Source of the DNA: Clostridia bacterium
Lineage (GTDB): Bacteria > Bacillota > Clostridia > Oscillospirales > Acutalibacteraceae
Reading direction: 5' to 3'
Length of the DNA stretch: 34,802 nt
Assembly (NCBI GenBank): GCA_017381035.1
Contig: JAFOCW010000018.1
Coordinates: 1-34,802, forward strand
In this document: positions 16,570 through 25,712 of the stretch, one piece after another
Numbering within the stretch: the first letter of the stretch is position 1
Layout: the number at the start of each line of letters is the position of its first letter
The notes under the pieces: generated by a model
Told to the model about the DNA's origin: nothing
Seen by the model: the letters and a program-made list of their open reading frames with translations, nothing else
Databases searched by the model: none
Program-made: the position numbers and the translations under genes

Positions 16570-18084
16570 TTAACGCAAATCTTCCCTTGTTATGCATTTG
16601 CATTTTACGGCGGCTAAAAGATATAAAAGGGCAGTTACGGGCACATAAATAACCGAAAAGGCAAGGTCGGGCAGGGCAAGGGGAGAAAGCAGTAAATACA
16701 CCGTAGTTCCAATAAGTACCGCAAAAAGCGACGGCGCAATTACCCAGGAAAACCAAGGAATTTCGGCTTTTGCTATTCTTTTAAGGCGGAAAAAGTTTAA
16801 AAGGCAGGTAAAAGCGTTGCTTAAATACATAATTCCAATAAACCCGTATATGCCGTAGCGCTTTAGGAAAACCGTTATAAGAATTATTCTGCCAAGGCTG
16901 TCTAATAACGAATTTCTGAAAAGGGAAAACTGTTGGTCAAGACCCTTTAAAAGCCCGTCGCAAACCGAATCTATATACATTAAGGGAATAAGCGGTGCCA
17001 AAAGACGAATAATATCGCCTGTGGCGGCATCTTTATAAAAAAGGTTGCCAAGCGGCGCCGATGCATAGAAAAATATTATACTTAAAGGAAATGCGGCAAT
17101 AAGGGTTATATGTATACACTTTTCGGCGGTGTATTTTACCTTTAGCGTTCGGCCGCTTACAGCGGCTTCGCTCATTTCGGGAATAAGAAGGGTAGACATG
17201 GCGTTTAAAAAGGTGGCAGGGAAAAATATAAGCGGTAGTGCCATTCCTTTTATAACACCAAAAACCGAAAGGGCGTCGGATGCCGTCATACCCGATTTTT
17301 CAAGATTTTTTGGTACAAGTATATTTTCTACCGTTCTAAGCAAAGAATTAAGGTATCTTCCACTTGTAATAGGCGCCGCAATATGAAACAGTTTCTTAAG
17401 TACCGAGTAGTCAAGTTTCGTGTAATTTGTATTCGACAAATGTTTTCTTTTATCAACATTATACGATATATACATAAAAATACAAGACAAAACTTCGGCA
17501 AGACAGTCGCCAAGCACCACCGCCCTGCAGGAATGTGAAATGCCTTTGCCGGCGGTGCGGCTTACAAGGAAAAATATAAAACCTATGCGTGCAAGCTGTT
17601 CTATTACCGACGAAGAAGATGCAGGCGACGCTTTTTTGCGTGCAATAAAATACCCCTTAAGGCAGGACGAAACACCCATAAAGGGCAGAGAAATTACAAG
17701 TGTCCTCAGCGACGGGGCGGCACGGGTATCGCCGATAAGGTTAGCCGCAATAAAATCAGAGCCGAAATATATTACCGCCACCGACATAAATGCAATTAAA
17801 AGGGTTACGGCAAGGCATTTTTTTAAAATTGTTTTAATTCCGCCGTGGCGGCCGAGCGCCAGTTCTTCGGAAACAAGGCGGGTTACCGCCGTGTTAATGC
17901 CGGTTGAAGCGAAGGCCGAAGCCAGCATATAAAAAGAAAAAACCTGGGAATAAAGCCCCATACCTTCAGCGCCGACGGCCGAAGCCATCCACACCCTGAA
18001 AACAAGCCCCAAAAACCGTATCAAAAGCCCCGAAACCGTTAATATAAGGGCGTTTTTTATAAATATAACCTTACTCTTTCGCAT
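16570..18084 (-). CDS. SpoVB/PST-family lipid-linked polysaccharide flippase
   Basis: 504 residues, strongly hydrophobic, with 12-14 predicted membrane helices and short basic loops: the layout of the MVF/PST branch of the MATE-like superfamily that includes SpoVB, MurJ and Wzx. The opening MRKSKVIFIKNALILTVSGL and the early motif GAEGMGLYSQVFSFY are typical of the SpoVB group, which flips peptidoglycan or polysaccharide precursors during spore cortex formation. The assignment to SpoVB rather than another PST flippase is tentative. The gene is alone between the arms of the 180-bp inverted repeat, transcribed against its neighbours tadA and hrcA. No clear terminator follows the TAA. Confidence 0.82.
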   Translation of the reverse strand: MRKSKVIFIKNALILTVSGLLIRFLGLVFRVWMASAVGAEGMGLYSQVFSFYMLASAFASTGINTAVTRLVSEELALGRHGGIKTILKKCLAVTLLIAFMSVAVIYFGSDFIAANLIGDTRAAPSLRTLVISLPFMGVSSCLKGYFIARKKASPASSSSVIEQLARIGFIFFLVSRTAGKGISHSCRAVVLGDCLAEVLSCIFMYISYNVDKRKHLSNTNYTKLDYSVLKKLFHIAAPITSGRYLNSLLRTVENILVPKNLEKSGMTASDALSVFGVIKGMALPLIFFPATFLNAMSTLLIPEMSEAAVSGRTLKVKYTAEKCIHITLIAAFPLSIIFFYASAPLGNLFYKDAATGDIIRLLAPLIPLMYIDSVCDGLLKGLDQQFSLFRNSLLDSLGRIILITVFLKRYGIYGFIGIMYLSNAFTCLLNFFRLKRIAKAEIPWFSWVIAPSLFAVLIGTTVYLLLSPLALPDLAFSVIYVPVTALLYLLAAVKCKCITREDLR

Positions 18085-18130
18085 AATATCACCAATAAAT
18101 ATATATTGAGTTTGTTGGCGATTAATGCAA

Positions 18131-18157
18131 AGACAGGTTTCAGGTTTCAGGTTTCAG
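18131..18157. repeat. Heptad repeat GGTTTCA beside the right arm
   Basis: Three tandem GGTTTCA heptads immediately before the right arm. They match 15715-15746 and are in the same orientation, so they lie outside the symmetry of the inverted repeat. Confidence 0.65.
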
Positions 18158-18158
18158 T

Positions 18159-18338
18159 GGCACCGTTGGTGCAATGAATTGCCCTACGGGCATGATTTGC
18201 GAAATATCGCATGAATTGGCTTCGCCATGAATTGCGCTACGCACATATAATAAAGGCAATTCAAATCATGTTGCCTACGGCAACAATTCATGATGCATAG
18301 CATCAATTCATGACACAAAGAGTCAATTCATTTATATT
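18159..18338 (-). repeat. 180-bp inverted repeat, right arm
   Basis: Reverse-complement partner of 16300-16479: 170 of 180 positions identical and no gaps by hand alignment. About six of the ten differences fall in the loops of the small hairpins (for example TGC/GTT in the first and AACC/AATA in another). The symmetry continues outward after the inserted element A copy at 18339-18397. Confidence 0.92.
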
Positions 18339-18397
18339 TGCGCCTCCCTTTAAGGAAGGGAGGTGGCAGCCAAAGGCTGACGGAGGGATTGGCATTT
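18339..18397 (+). repeat. Element A, copy 2, inserted in the right arm
   Basis: 59 bp containing the 48-bp element A core (18345-18392), identical to copy 1. The left side of the inverted repeat reads straight through the equivalent point (TTTATATT joined to CGTGCC in the matching orientation), so it represents the empty site. The insert is flanked by ATTT on both sides, possibly a short target duplication. Confidence 0.8.
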
Positions 18398-18411
18398 CGT
18401 GCCGAAGGCAC

Positions 18412-18452
18412 ACATTTTTTATTCTTTCTTCTTTCTTATTTATTATTTGTTG
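18412..18452. repeat. AT-rich arm (element D type), right side
   Basis: Runs of TTTTTATTCTTTCTTC and TTATTTATTATTT following the hairpin GTGCCGAAGGCAC. It mirrors the left-side arm at 16249-16282 and lies between element A and the end of the spoVAE-like gene. Confidence 0.55.
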
Positions 18453-18468
18453 GCGCGAAGCGACCACT

Positions 18469-18837
18469 TTAGTTTTTATCTCCGGGTTTGAAAATAAGTG
18501 CCATAATAAAGGCGAAAACTATTGCGGCGCCAAGGCCTGCGCCAGCGGCCGAAATTCCGCCCGAAAATATGCCAATAAAGCCGAGCTCGTTTACCGCCGT
18601 TTTAACACCTTCGGCCAAAAGGTGCCCAAAACCCGTAAGTGGTACCGATGCGCCTGCCCCTGCAAAATCTACAAGGGGGCCGTAAATGCCAAGCGCTGAA
18701 AGGGCAACTCCCGCCACAACAAATGCGGTTAAAATTCGGGCAGGGGTAAGCTTTGTGTAGTCGATTAACACCTGACCTATAAGGCAAAAACCGCCGCCCA
18801 CCAAAAATGCTTTTATACAGTTCATAAGAATTTCCAC
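18469..18837 (-). CDS. spoVAE: SpoVAE-family stage V sporulation protein
   Basis: 122 residues with several membrane helices. The sequence CLIGQVLIDYTKLTPARIL and the glycine-rich GPLVDFAGAGASVPLTGFG are the hallmarks of the SpoVA family (PF03862), and the length fits SpoVAE(b). In spore formers SpoVA proteins move dipicolinic acid into the forespore and out at germination. It is normally in a spoVAC-spoVAD-spoVAEb operon; here it stands alone, with the flippase and hrcA as neighbours. The start is GTG at 18837 with AGAGGTG about 5 nt upstream; the in-frame ATG at residue 5 has poorer spacing. No terminator is clear. Confidence 0.88.
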   Translation of the reverse strand: MEILMNCIKAFLVGGGFCLIGQVLIDYTKLTPARILTAFVVAGVALSALGIYGPLVDFAGAGASVPLTGFGHLLAEGVKTAVNELGFIGIFSGGISAAGAGLGAAIVFAFIMALIFKPGDKN

Positions 18838-18889
18838 ACTAACACCTCTTTTGTATTATTTACCAACAAATCATATATATACCTAATGA

Positions 18890-18965
18890 AATCATGCCAA
18901 AGGCACGGTATATAAAAGCGTCGCAGACACCATAATTTTGCCGCAGGCAAAGCATCATTAGACTA
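18890..18965. repeat. Chain of short hairpins before hrcA
   Basis: GCCAAAGGC, the GCGTCGCAGACACC module and TTTTGCCGCAGGCAAAGC with CATCATT linkers, between the divergent spoVAE-like gene and the hrcA promoter. Nothing else is visible in 18838-19012. Confidence 0.55.
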
Positions 18966-19012
18966 AAGTCAGGGAAAGTCAAATAAATTTACAATTTTTT
19001 CACATTTACCTA

Positions 19013-19041
19013 TTGACAAAGCGTGGTTTAAGTGGTACATT
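19013..19041 (+). promoter_or_regulatory. Heat-shock operon promoter
   Basis: A perfect TTGACA, 17-bp spacer, then TACATT: a vegetative sigma-A promoter 11 bp upstream of the CIRCE operator. Confidence 0.88.
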
Positions 19042-19051
19042 ATTAATGCGG

Positions 19052-19078
19052 TTAGCACTCGAAGCAATAGAGTGCTAA
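19052..19078 (+). promoter_or_regulatory. CIRCE operator (HrcA binding site)
   Basis: TTAGCACTC-N9-GAGTGCTAA, a perfect match to the CIRCE consensus at the expected transcription start. HrcA repressor binds here and is released when GroEL is titrated by unfolded protein. A third half-site GAGTGCTAA follows one base later (19080-19088). Confidence 0.97.
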
Positions 19079-19170
19079 CGAGTGCTAAAACAATGAACAG
19101 TCGGGGCTGAGCGCCCAGGGAAATGGGTGCCTGCGGCACATTGTTTAAATTACATAAAGGGGGAAAGGGT

Positions 19171-20199
19171 TTGGAACTAACACCAAGAAAAAAGGCAATA
19201 CTTGCCGAAATTGTTAAAGCGCACATACAAACCGGCGAACCAATTGGCTCCAAAATACTTAGTCAGCGCCTTGTTTCTTCCCCTTCTACCGCAACCCTTC
19301 GAAACGAAATGAGCGAGCTTACCGAAATGGGCTATCTCGAGCAGCCGCACACTTCGGCAGGCCGTCAGCCCACAAGCAAGGCATACCGCCTTTACGTGTC
19401 GGAGCTTATGGGCAAGCAAGATTTATCGAACGAAGGCAAAGAAATTATTGATACCATGCTTTCGGGGGTTCGGCCCGACGTAGACAGTATTGGCTCTTCG
19501 GCCGCCGAAATACTTTCAAACCTCACAGGCCTCCCTGCAATATCTGCATCGGGAACGGGTATGGGGGTAAAAATTAAAAAGGTAAGCCTTCTTCCAATGG
19601 GAAGGGGCGCCGCCGTGGTTTTTGTTATAACCGACGACGGCAGAACAAGAAGCCGCCTTGTGCGAACAAGCGGCCCCTTTACACCCGAACTTGCCCTTCG
19701 GTTTGAAAACATAGCCGCAAGCAAAATTTGCGGAAAAGAAGCATCGCAGTTAGATAAAGCCTATTTGCAGGCCATTGCTATTTCGGCAGGGTTCGATGCG
19801 CTAAGCCTGGCGCCCCTTTTTTCCTGCGTGTTTGAAATGGCAAAGGAGCTTCGTGCCGCAAGGGTAGATACCTTCGGCGAAGCAAATCTGTTTTCGCTGT
19901 GTCCAAGCGATGCCGATGCCAAAAGAATGCTTGAAATACTGCATACCGGCGACGCCGTTCACAGCATACTTTCAAAGGTAAACACCCCCGTTGGCGTTGT
20001 GTTTGGCGACGATACCGATTATTTTGAATTGGCGCCTACGGGAATGGTTGTTGCATCTTACGGCGATAATAAGCTTGGAAGAATTGCAGTTATAGGCCCT
20101 ACCCGAATGGCCTACGAAAGCATAATGCCCTGCGCCGAATATCTGGCGGCAAGGGTTGGCGCACTTATGAATGAAGTTCTTAAAGGATTGGAGGAATAA
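19171..20199 (+). CDS. hrcA: Heat-inducible transcription repressor HrcA
   Basis: 342 residues from the TTG at 19171, the usual HrcA length, starting with ELTPRKKAILAEIVKAHIQT. The N-terminal winged helix contains EPIGSKILSQRL, SPSTATLRNEMSELTEMGYL and PHTSAGRQPTSKAYRLYV, all diagnostic for HrcA. The central and C-terminal dimer/GAF-like region ends near LMNEVLKG. An ATG 16 codons upstream (19123) lies in a structured leader and gives a non-family extension, while the TTG follows a GGGGGAAAGGG ribosome site. It represses its own operon through the CIRCE. grpE begins 3 nt after the stop. Confidence 0.96.
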   Translation: MELTPRKKAILAEIVKAHIQTGEPIGSKILSQRLVSSPSTATLRNEMSELTEMGYLEQPHTSAGRQPTSKAYRLYVSELMGKQDLSNEGKEIIDTMLSGVRPDVDSIGSSAAEILSNLTGLPAISASGTGMGVKIKKVSLLPMGRGAAVVFVITDDGRTRSRLVRTSGPFTPELALRFENIAASKICGKEASQLDKAYLQAIAISAGFDALSLAPLFSCVFEMAKELRAARVDTFGEANLFSLCPSDADAKRMLEILHTGDAVHSILSKVNTPVGVVFGDDTDYFELAPTGMVVASYGDNKLGRIAVIGPTRMAYESIMPCAEYLAARVGALMNEVLKGLEE

Positions 20200-20201
20200 A
20201 G

Positions 20202-20717
20202 ATGGCAGAAGAAGTAAAAAATAGCCAGGAAACCGCCGAAAAGAAAGAAACGGCGCCTAAAAAGAAGACCAAAAAAGACAAAGAGCTTGAAGCCTTAAAG
20301 GCCGAGCTCGAAGCCAAGCAAGATTTACTTTTAAGAACGGCCGCCGAGTTCGATAACTACAAAAAGCGTACTGAAAAAGAAAAAATCTTTACGGCCGAAT
20401 ATGCAAAGGCATCTGTTATGAAGACCTTGCTTCCCATACTCGATAATGCCGAGCGTGCAAACGAATTTGAACACGGCACCGAACAGTATAATAAAGGTAT
20501 AGAAATGATAGTAAAACAGCTTTCCGATTTATCGGCTAAACTTGGTCTTGTAGAAATCGGTACTGTTGGCGAAACCTTTGACCCGAACCTTCACGAAGCA
20601 ATAATGCACATTGAAGACGAAAACCTTGGCGAAAACGTTATTTCGCAGGTGCTTCAAAAGGGCTACAAGTTCGGCGATACCGTTGTACGTCCTGCAATGG
20701 TGCAGGTTGCGAACTAA
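20202..20717 (+). CDS. grpE: Nucleotide exchange factor GrpE
   Basis: 171 residues. A charged, probably disordered Lys/Glu-rich N-terminus (1-30) leads into a long coiled coil with the motif FDNYKKRTEKE, then the beta-wing with GETFDPNLHEAI. GrpE dimers release ADP from DnaK and also act as a thermosensor. GGAGG sits at the end of hrcA, 8 nt before the ATG, so the two are translationally coupled. Unlike the hrcA-grpE junction, the 3' side is followed by a hairpin chain. Confidence 0.96.
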   Translation: MAEEVKNSQETAEKKETAPKKKTKKDKELEALKAELEAKQDLLLRTAAEFDNYKKRTEKEKIFTAEYAKASVMKTLLPILDNAERANEFEHGTEQYNKGIEMIVKQLSDLSAKLGLVEIGTVGETFDPNLHEAIMHIEDENLGENVISQVLQKGYKFGDTVVRPAMVQVAN

Positions 20718-20726
20718 CGCCGTTAA

Positions 20727-20822
20727 TTCGCAATGAAGCAGCTTCGCAATGAAGGGCCTTCGGCATGAAGGACGCCTTTGGCGTATGAAGGTTGCGCTTC
20801 GCGCAAATTAAGGAGTTCACTT
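20727..20822. repeat. Chain of short hairpins between grpE and the S23 gene
   Basis: Repeated ATGAAG linkers alternate with palindromes: GGGCCTTCGGC, GACGCCTTTGGCGT, TTGCGCTTCGCGCAA and GTTCACTTCGTGAAC. The ATGAAGGTTG...CAAATT unit also occurs near 14316 and 23263. It lies inside the heat-shock operon. Confidence 0.65.
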
Positions 20823-20844
20823 CGTGAACAAAAGGAGAGAAAAG

Positions 20845-21210
20845 ATGAAAGAAAACAAGCTTGTAGATTTATCTTTTCAATTTGCAAAAGACGTAATATC
20901 GCTCGTCAGAGAATTAAAAGAAAAAAGGGAAACTATTATTTCAAACCAAATAGGTAGAAGCGGAACGTCAATAGGAGCAAATATCAACGAAGCCCAGTAT
21001 GCACAAAGCAAAGCAGATTTTATTTCAAAGCTGCAAATTGCGCTTAAAGAAGCAAATGAAACAGGCTATTGGCTAAGATTGCTTGTTGAAACAGGGTATA
21101 TTGATAAAAACCTTTTTGAAAAGTTGAACGAAGACTGCACCAGACTGCGAGTAATGCTCATAACGTCTTGTAAAACAGCAAAAAATAATATGTCAAAAGA
21201 CATTTTATAA
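20845..21210 (+). CDS. Four-helix-bundle protein (S23 / 23S rRNA intervening-sequence family)
   Basis: 121 residues from the ATG at 20845, chosen because AAAGGAGAG is 5-8 nt upstream; a GTG seven codons earlier is unlikely. The conserved core SNQIGRSGTSIGANINEAQY, then KADFISKLQIALKEANETGYWLRLL, is the family signature. Such proteins were first seen inside 23S rRNA intervening sequences, and a relative (Avd) serves diversity-generating retroelements, but the cellular role of stand-alone copies is not settled. It is inserted between grpE and dnaK, flanked on both sides by hairpin chains, and its coding sequence is more A-rich than its neighbours. This suggests later arrival. Confidence 0.88.
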   Translation: MKENKLVDLSFQFAKDVISLVRELKEKRETIISNQIGRSGTSIGANINEAQYAQSKADFISKLQIALKEANETGYWLRLLVETGYIDKNLFEKLNEDCTRLRVMLITSCKTAKNNMSKDIL

Positions 21211-23202
<1,992 letters not shown>

Positions 23203-23212
23203 AAAATGATGC

Positions 23213-23425
23213 ACGCTAAAGCGTATGAAGCAACTTCGCTGTGAAGGGCACCTGCGGTGCATGAAGGTTGTGCTTCGCACAAATTTTGGAGCCTGCGGCG
23301 CATTTATATTAGTGCCTTTGGTACTCCGAAATTTTGCCGTCAGGCAAACCATCATTACCCGAAGGGTTCCATCTTTTTGCGAAAGCAATACATCATTTCG
23401 CCTTTGGCGATACATCATTCCTAAA
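23213..23425. repeat. Chain of short hairpins between dnaK and dnaJ
   Basis: At least nine palindromes with ATGAAG linkers in the first half (GCACCTGCGGTGC, TTGTGCTTCGCACAA, GCCTGCGGCGC) and CATCATT linkers in the second half (TTTTGCCGTCAGGCAAA, TTTGCGAAAGCAA, TTCGCCTTTGGCGA). The change of linker is equivalent to a change of strand. No gene is visible in 23182-23442. Confidence 0.65.
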
Positions 23426-23442
23426 AACCGGAGGTTTTTTAG

Positions 23443-24591
23443 TTGGCAGATAAACGTGATTATTACGAAGTCCTTGGCGTTCAAAAGGGCGCTAGCGACG
23501 ATGAAATAAAAAAAGCATACAGAAAAAAGGCTAAGCAGTTCCACCCCGACCTGCACCCAGGCGACGCCGAAGCCGAAAAGAACTTTAAAGAAGCGGCCGA
23601 AGCCTACGAAGTGCTTTCCGATAAAGACAAAAAGGCACGTTACGACCAGTTCGGCCACGCAGGTGTAGACCCCAACTTTGGCGCAGGCCAGGGGGGCAAC
23701 CCCTTCGGCGGCGGTTTTGGCGGCGTAGATTTTGACCTTGGCGATATTTTCAATATGTTCACCGGCGGTGGTTTTGGCGGCGGCAGGGGAAGAAACCCCA
23801 ACGCACCAAGACGTGGCGCCGATGTAGAAAATCGTGTTGTCATTTCTTTTGAAGAAGCGGCAAAGGGCTGCGAAAAGAAAATTAAGGTAACAAGAATTGA
23901 AAACTGTGGCGAATGTGGCGGCTCGGGCGCGGCGGCAGGTTGCACACCCGTAACCTGTACCAAGTGCGGCGGTACCGGCCAGATTACCATTCAGCGCGGC
24001 GGCTTCTTTATGTCTATTGAAACCCACCCCTGCGATGTCTGCGGCGGCCGTGGTAAAACTATAGAAAAGCCGTGTAGCGTTTGTAGCGGTCTTGGAAAAA
24101 TTCGCCATACGATAGATAAAACGGTTGAAATTCCTGCAGGTATTGACGACGGTATGGCCTTTTCTATTAAGGGCGAAGGCAGTGTGGGCGCAAACGGCGG
24201 CCCGAACGGCGACCTTGTTATTGACGTTACCGTAAGACCCCACCCCTTCTTCGAAAGGCACGGCGACGACGTCTACTGCGAAATCCCCATAACCTTTGCG
24301 CAGGCGGCGCTGGGTGCCGAAATTATTGTACCTACGCTTGACGGCAAGGTTAAATTCAACATACACGAAGGCACACAGCCCGGCGAAAAATTCAAGCTCA
24401 GGGACAAGGGTATTAAACACCTTAAATATTCGGGCAAGGGCGACCAGTACGTTATAATTAACGTGGAAGTGCCGAAAAGCCTTAACAAAAAGCAAAAAGA
24501 ATTACTTAAAGCCTTCGACGATGCTACAGACGATAAGAATTATGATAAGAAAAAATCATTTTTCGATAAGGTAAAGGAATTATTTGATTAA
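23443..24591 (+). CDS. dnaJ: Hsp40 co-chaperone DnaJ
   Basis: 382 residues, type I DnaJ with all domains. The J domain has HPD at 34-36; the Gly/Phe-rich linker covers about 75-125; four zinc-binding repeats read [24 protein letters not shown] and CSVCSGLG; and C-terminal client-binding domains follow. It delivers substrates to DnaK and stimulates its ATPase. The start is TTG at 23443 with CGGAGG about 8 nt upstream and the expected [12 protein letters not shown] beginning. It is the last chaperone gene of the operon. Confidence 0.97.
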   Translation: MADKRDYYEVLGVQKGASDDEIKKAYRKKAKQFHPDLHPGDAEAEKNFKEAAEAYEVLSDKDKKARYDQFGHAGVDPNFGAGQGGNPFGGGFGGVDFDLGDIFNMFTGGGFGGGRGRNPNAPRRGADVENRVVISFEEAAKGCEKKIKVTRIENCGECGGSGAAAGCTPVTCTKCGGTGQITIQRGGFFMSIETHPCDVCGGRGKTIEKPCSVCSGLGKIRHTIDKTVEIPAGIDDGMAFSIKGEGSVGANGGPNGDLVIDVTVRPHPFFERHGDDVYCEIPITFAQAALGAEIIVPTLDGKVKFNIHEGTQPGEKFKLRDKGIKHLKYSGKGDQYVIINVEVPKSLNKKQKELLKAFDDATDDKNYDKKKSFFDKVKELFD

Positions 24592-24613
24592 ATTTTAATA
24601 AGGAGATGTAAAA

Positions 24614-24916
24614 ATGAGCGAAAATAAAGAATATAACCCCGATATTATAAATTTAACCGATGACGAAGGCAAGGAATACACCTTCGAAGTGCTCGATGCT
24701 ATCGAGTCAGAGGACGGAAGATACCTTGCAATGCTTCCCGTTTTTGAAAACCCCGAAGAAATGCTTGAAGACAGCGGCGAGCTTGTTATAGTTAAGGTGG
24801 GCGAAGAAAACGGCGAAGAATATCTTTTCCCCATCGAAGACGACGACGAGTACGAATTCGTAGCCGACGCCTTTATTGAAAGACTTCAAGATGTGTTTGA
24901 AATCAATGAAGAATAA
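24614..24916 (+). CDS. DUF1292 family protein
   Basis: 100 residues, very acidic. ITLTD-like opening (IINLTDDEGKEYTFEVLDAI), central MLPVFENPEEMLED and EEYLFPIEDDDEYEFV fit DUF1292, a small family of unknown function common in Firmicutes, often near RNA or stress genes. AAGGAG lies 8 nt before the ATG, 22 bp after dnaJ, so it is probably the last gene of the heat-shock transcript and ends at its terminator. No function can be assigned. Confidence 0.85.
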   Translation: MSENKEYNPDIINLTDDEGKEYTFEVLDAIESEDGRYLAMLPVFENPEEMLEDSGELVIVKVGEENGEEYLFPIEDDDEYEFVADAFIERLQDVFEINEE

Positions 24917-24942
24917 AAAAGCACCCGAAAGGGTGCTTTTTT
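24915..24942 (+). terminator. Terminator after the heat-shock operon
   Basis: Stem AAAAAAGCACCC / GGGTGCTTTTTT with a GAAA tetraloop, starting at the DUF1292 stop codon. Symmetric A- and T-runs make it bidirectional. Confidence 0.93.
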
Positions 24943-24944
24943 AA

Positions 24945-25048
24945 ATGAAGGTTTGTCTTCGACAAAATGAAGCACCTTCGGTATGATGCTTGGCTTCGCC
25001 AAATGAAGCTTTGCCTTACGGCAAAATTTATGTGTGCCTTCGGCACGG
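24945..25048. repeat. Chain of short hairpins
   Basis: TTTGTCTTCGACAAA, CACCTTCGGT, TTGGCTTCGCCAA, TTTGCCTTACGGCAAA and GTGCCTTCGGCAC linked by ATGAAG and ATGATG, in the same linker orientation as 20727-20822. Confidence 0.6.
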
Positions 25049-25054
25049 AATGTC

Positions 25055-25103
25055 ATTCCCTCCACCGTCTTCGACGGTCCCCCTCCCTTCCTTAAAGGGA
25101 GGC
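25055..25103. repeat. Element A, variant with exchanged central hairpin
   Basis: The outer parts match element A (ATTCCCTCC at one end, CTCCCTTCCTTAAAGGGAGG at the other), but the middle hairpin is ACCGTCTTCGACGGT instead of AGCCTTTGGCT. This suggests that central hairpins are exchanged or re-evolve as units. Confidence 0.7.
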
Positions 25104-25110
25104 TAAACGG

Positions 25111-25200
25111 CAACCGTAGGGCGCGACGGTACGGCTTACGCCCAGACCCTTTTGTCCTTCGGACATTTCCCCTATGAGGGGAATCACCTCGACGCGCCGC
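25111..25200. repeat. Element B, copy 2
   Basis: Reverse-orientation copy of 3765-3846, sharing GTACGGCTTACG-like, GCCCAGACCCTTTTGTCC, TTCGGACATTTCCCC and TGAGGGGAATC segments. Outer ends GGGCGCGACG and GTCGACGCGCC-like differ but remain complementary to each other. It follows element A, as at the first locus. Confidence 0.72.
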
Positions 25201-25220
25201 ATATGGTGCAATGAATTGCG

Positions 25221-25394
25221 CTACTGCGTTTTGTTTTGCACAAGTTTAATATTCTTTTCTTTTTCGGCCTTTTCTTCCTCTTCGGTAGAAAGAATATAAA
25301 GCTCTTCGCAAGCACGCTGTGCAGAAACGAGTTCGTTTATTGCTTTTTCGGTTGCGTCGAGTAGTGTTAAATACATTTGTTTGTAGTCTGCCAT
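25221..25394 (-). CDS. Small hypothetical protein (57 residues)
   Basis: The reading frame starts MADYKQMYLTLLDATEKAIN and ends NIKLVQNKTQ; residues 39-50 are a Glu/Lys-rich helix (STEEEEKAEKEK). The whole protein is predicted helical and soluble. Similar short proteins beginning MxDYKxMYLxL are, from memory, common in Clostridia beside XRE regulators, but no function is known. Support for coding: an AAGGGG ribosome site, a perfect consensus promoter 24 bp upstream and a divergent partner regulator. Its 3' end abuts repeat DNA and has no terminator. Confidence 0.72.
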   Translation of the reverse strand: MADYKQMYLTLLDATEKAINELVSAQRACEELYILSTEEEEKAEKEKNIKLVQNKTQ

Positions 25395-25417
25395 TATAAA
25401 AACCCCTTTTTTTGTTA

Positions 25418-25446
25418 ATTATAGGTCAATTTAACCCTAATGTCAA
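25418..25446 (-). promoter_or_regulatory. Perfect consensus promoter of the 57-residue gene
   Basis: Minus strand: TTGACA (25446-25441), 17-bp spacer, TATAAT (25423-25418). Both hexamers match the sigma-A consensus fully, so the unrepressed promoter should be very strong. Confidence 0.9.
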
Positions 25447-25454
25447 TAGGTCAA
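25421..25454 (+). promoter_or_regulatory. Direct repeats ATAGGTCAA, putative XRE operator
   Basis: ATAGGTCAA occurs at 25421-25429 and 25446-25454, 25 bp apart. One copy overlaps the -10 and the other the -35 edge of the strong divergent promoter. The arrangement suggests that the adjacent XRE protein represses it; binding is inferred. Confidence 0.55.
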
Positions 25455-25481
25455 ACAGCCATAATATTAGTGGGTGATATT

Positions 25482-25712
25482 ATGAGCAGACTTAAAGAAC
25501 TTCGAATAGAACGTGGCTATACTCAGGTAAAAATGCAAATGCTTACCGGCATAGACCAAAGCGATTATTCTAAAATAGAAAACGGAAAAAGATATTTAAG
25601 CTTCGAGCAATGTATTAAGGTTGCCGATGCGCTTAATACAAGCATGGACTATCTTGCAGGAAGAACAGACCAGAAAGAACCCTACCCAAAATCAAAAAAG
25701 GCAGGCCGTTAG
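25482..25712 (+). CDS. XRE-family helix-turn-helix regulator
   Basis: 76 residues, essentially a single HTH_3 domain: SRLKELRIERGYTQVKMQML, then the recognition helix region GIDQSDYSKIENGKRYLSFE and a closing ADALNTSMDYLAGRTD. Small Cro/CI-like proteins of this kind bind operator DNA as dimers. The ATG at 25482 is preferred over one 14 codons earlier because it starts the domain directly and has GGGTGAT upstream. It is divergent from the 57-residue gene, which it probably controls through the ATAGGTCAA repeats. Confidence 0.88.
   Translation: MSRLKELRIERGYTQVKMQMLTGIDQSDYSKIENGKRYLSFEQCIKVADALNTSMDYLAGRTDQKEPYPKSKKAGR

Noticed and set aside
18310..18699. 129-codon plus-strand frame
   Set aside because: It begins in element A and runs antisense through the spoVAE-like gene, which has clear family motifs.
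19123..19170. ATG start for hrcA
   Set aside because: The extension covers a hairpin leader and is not family-like; the TTG at 19171 has a purine-rich ribosome site and gives the normal length.
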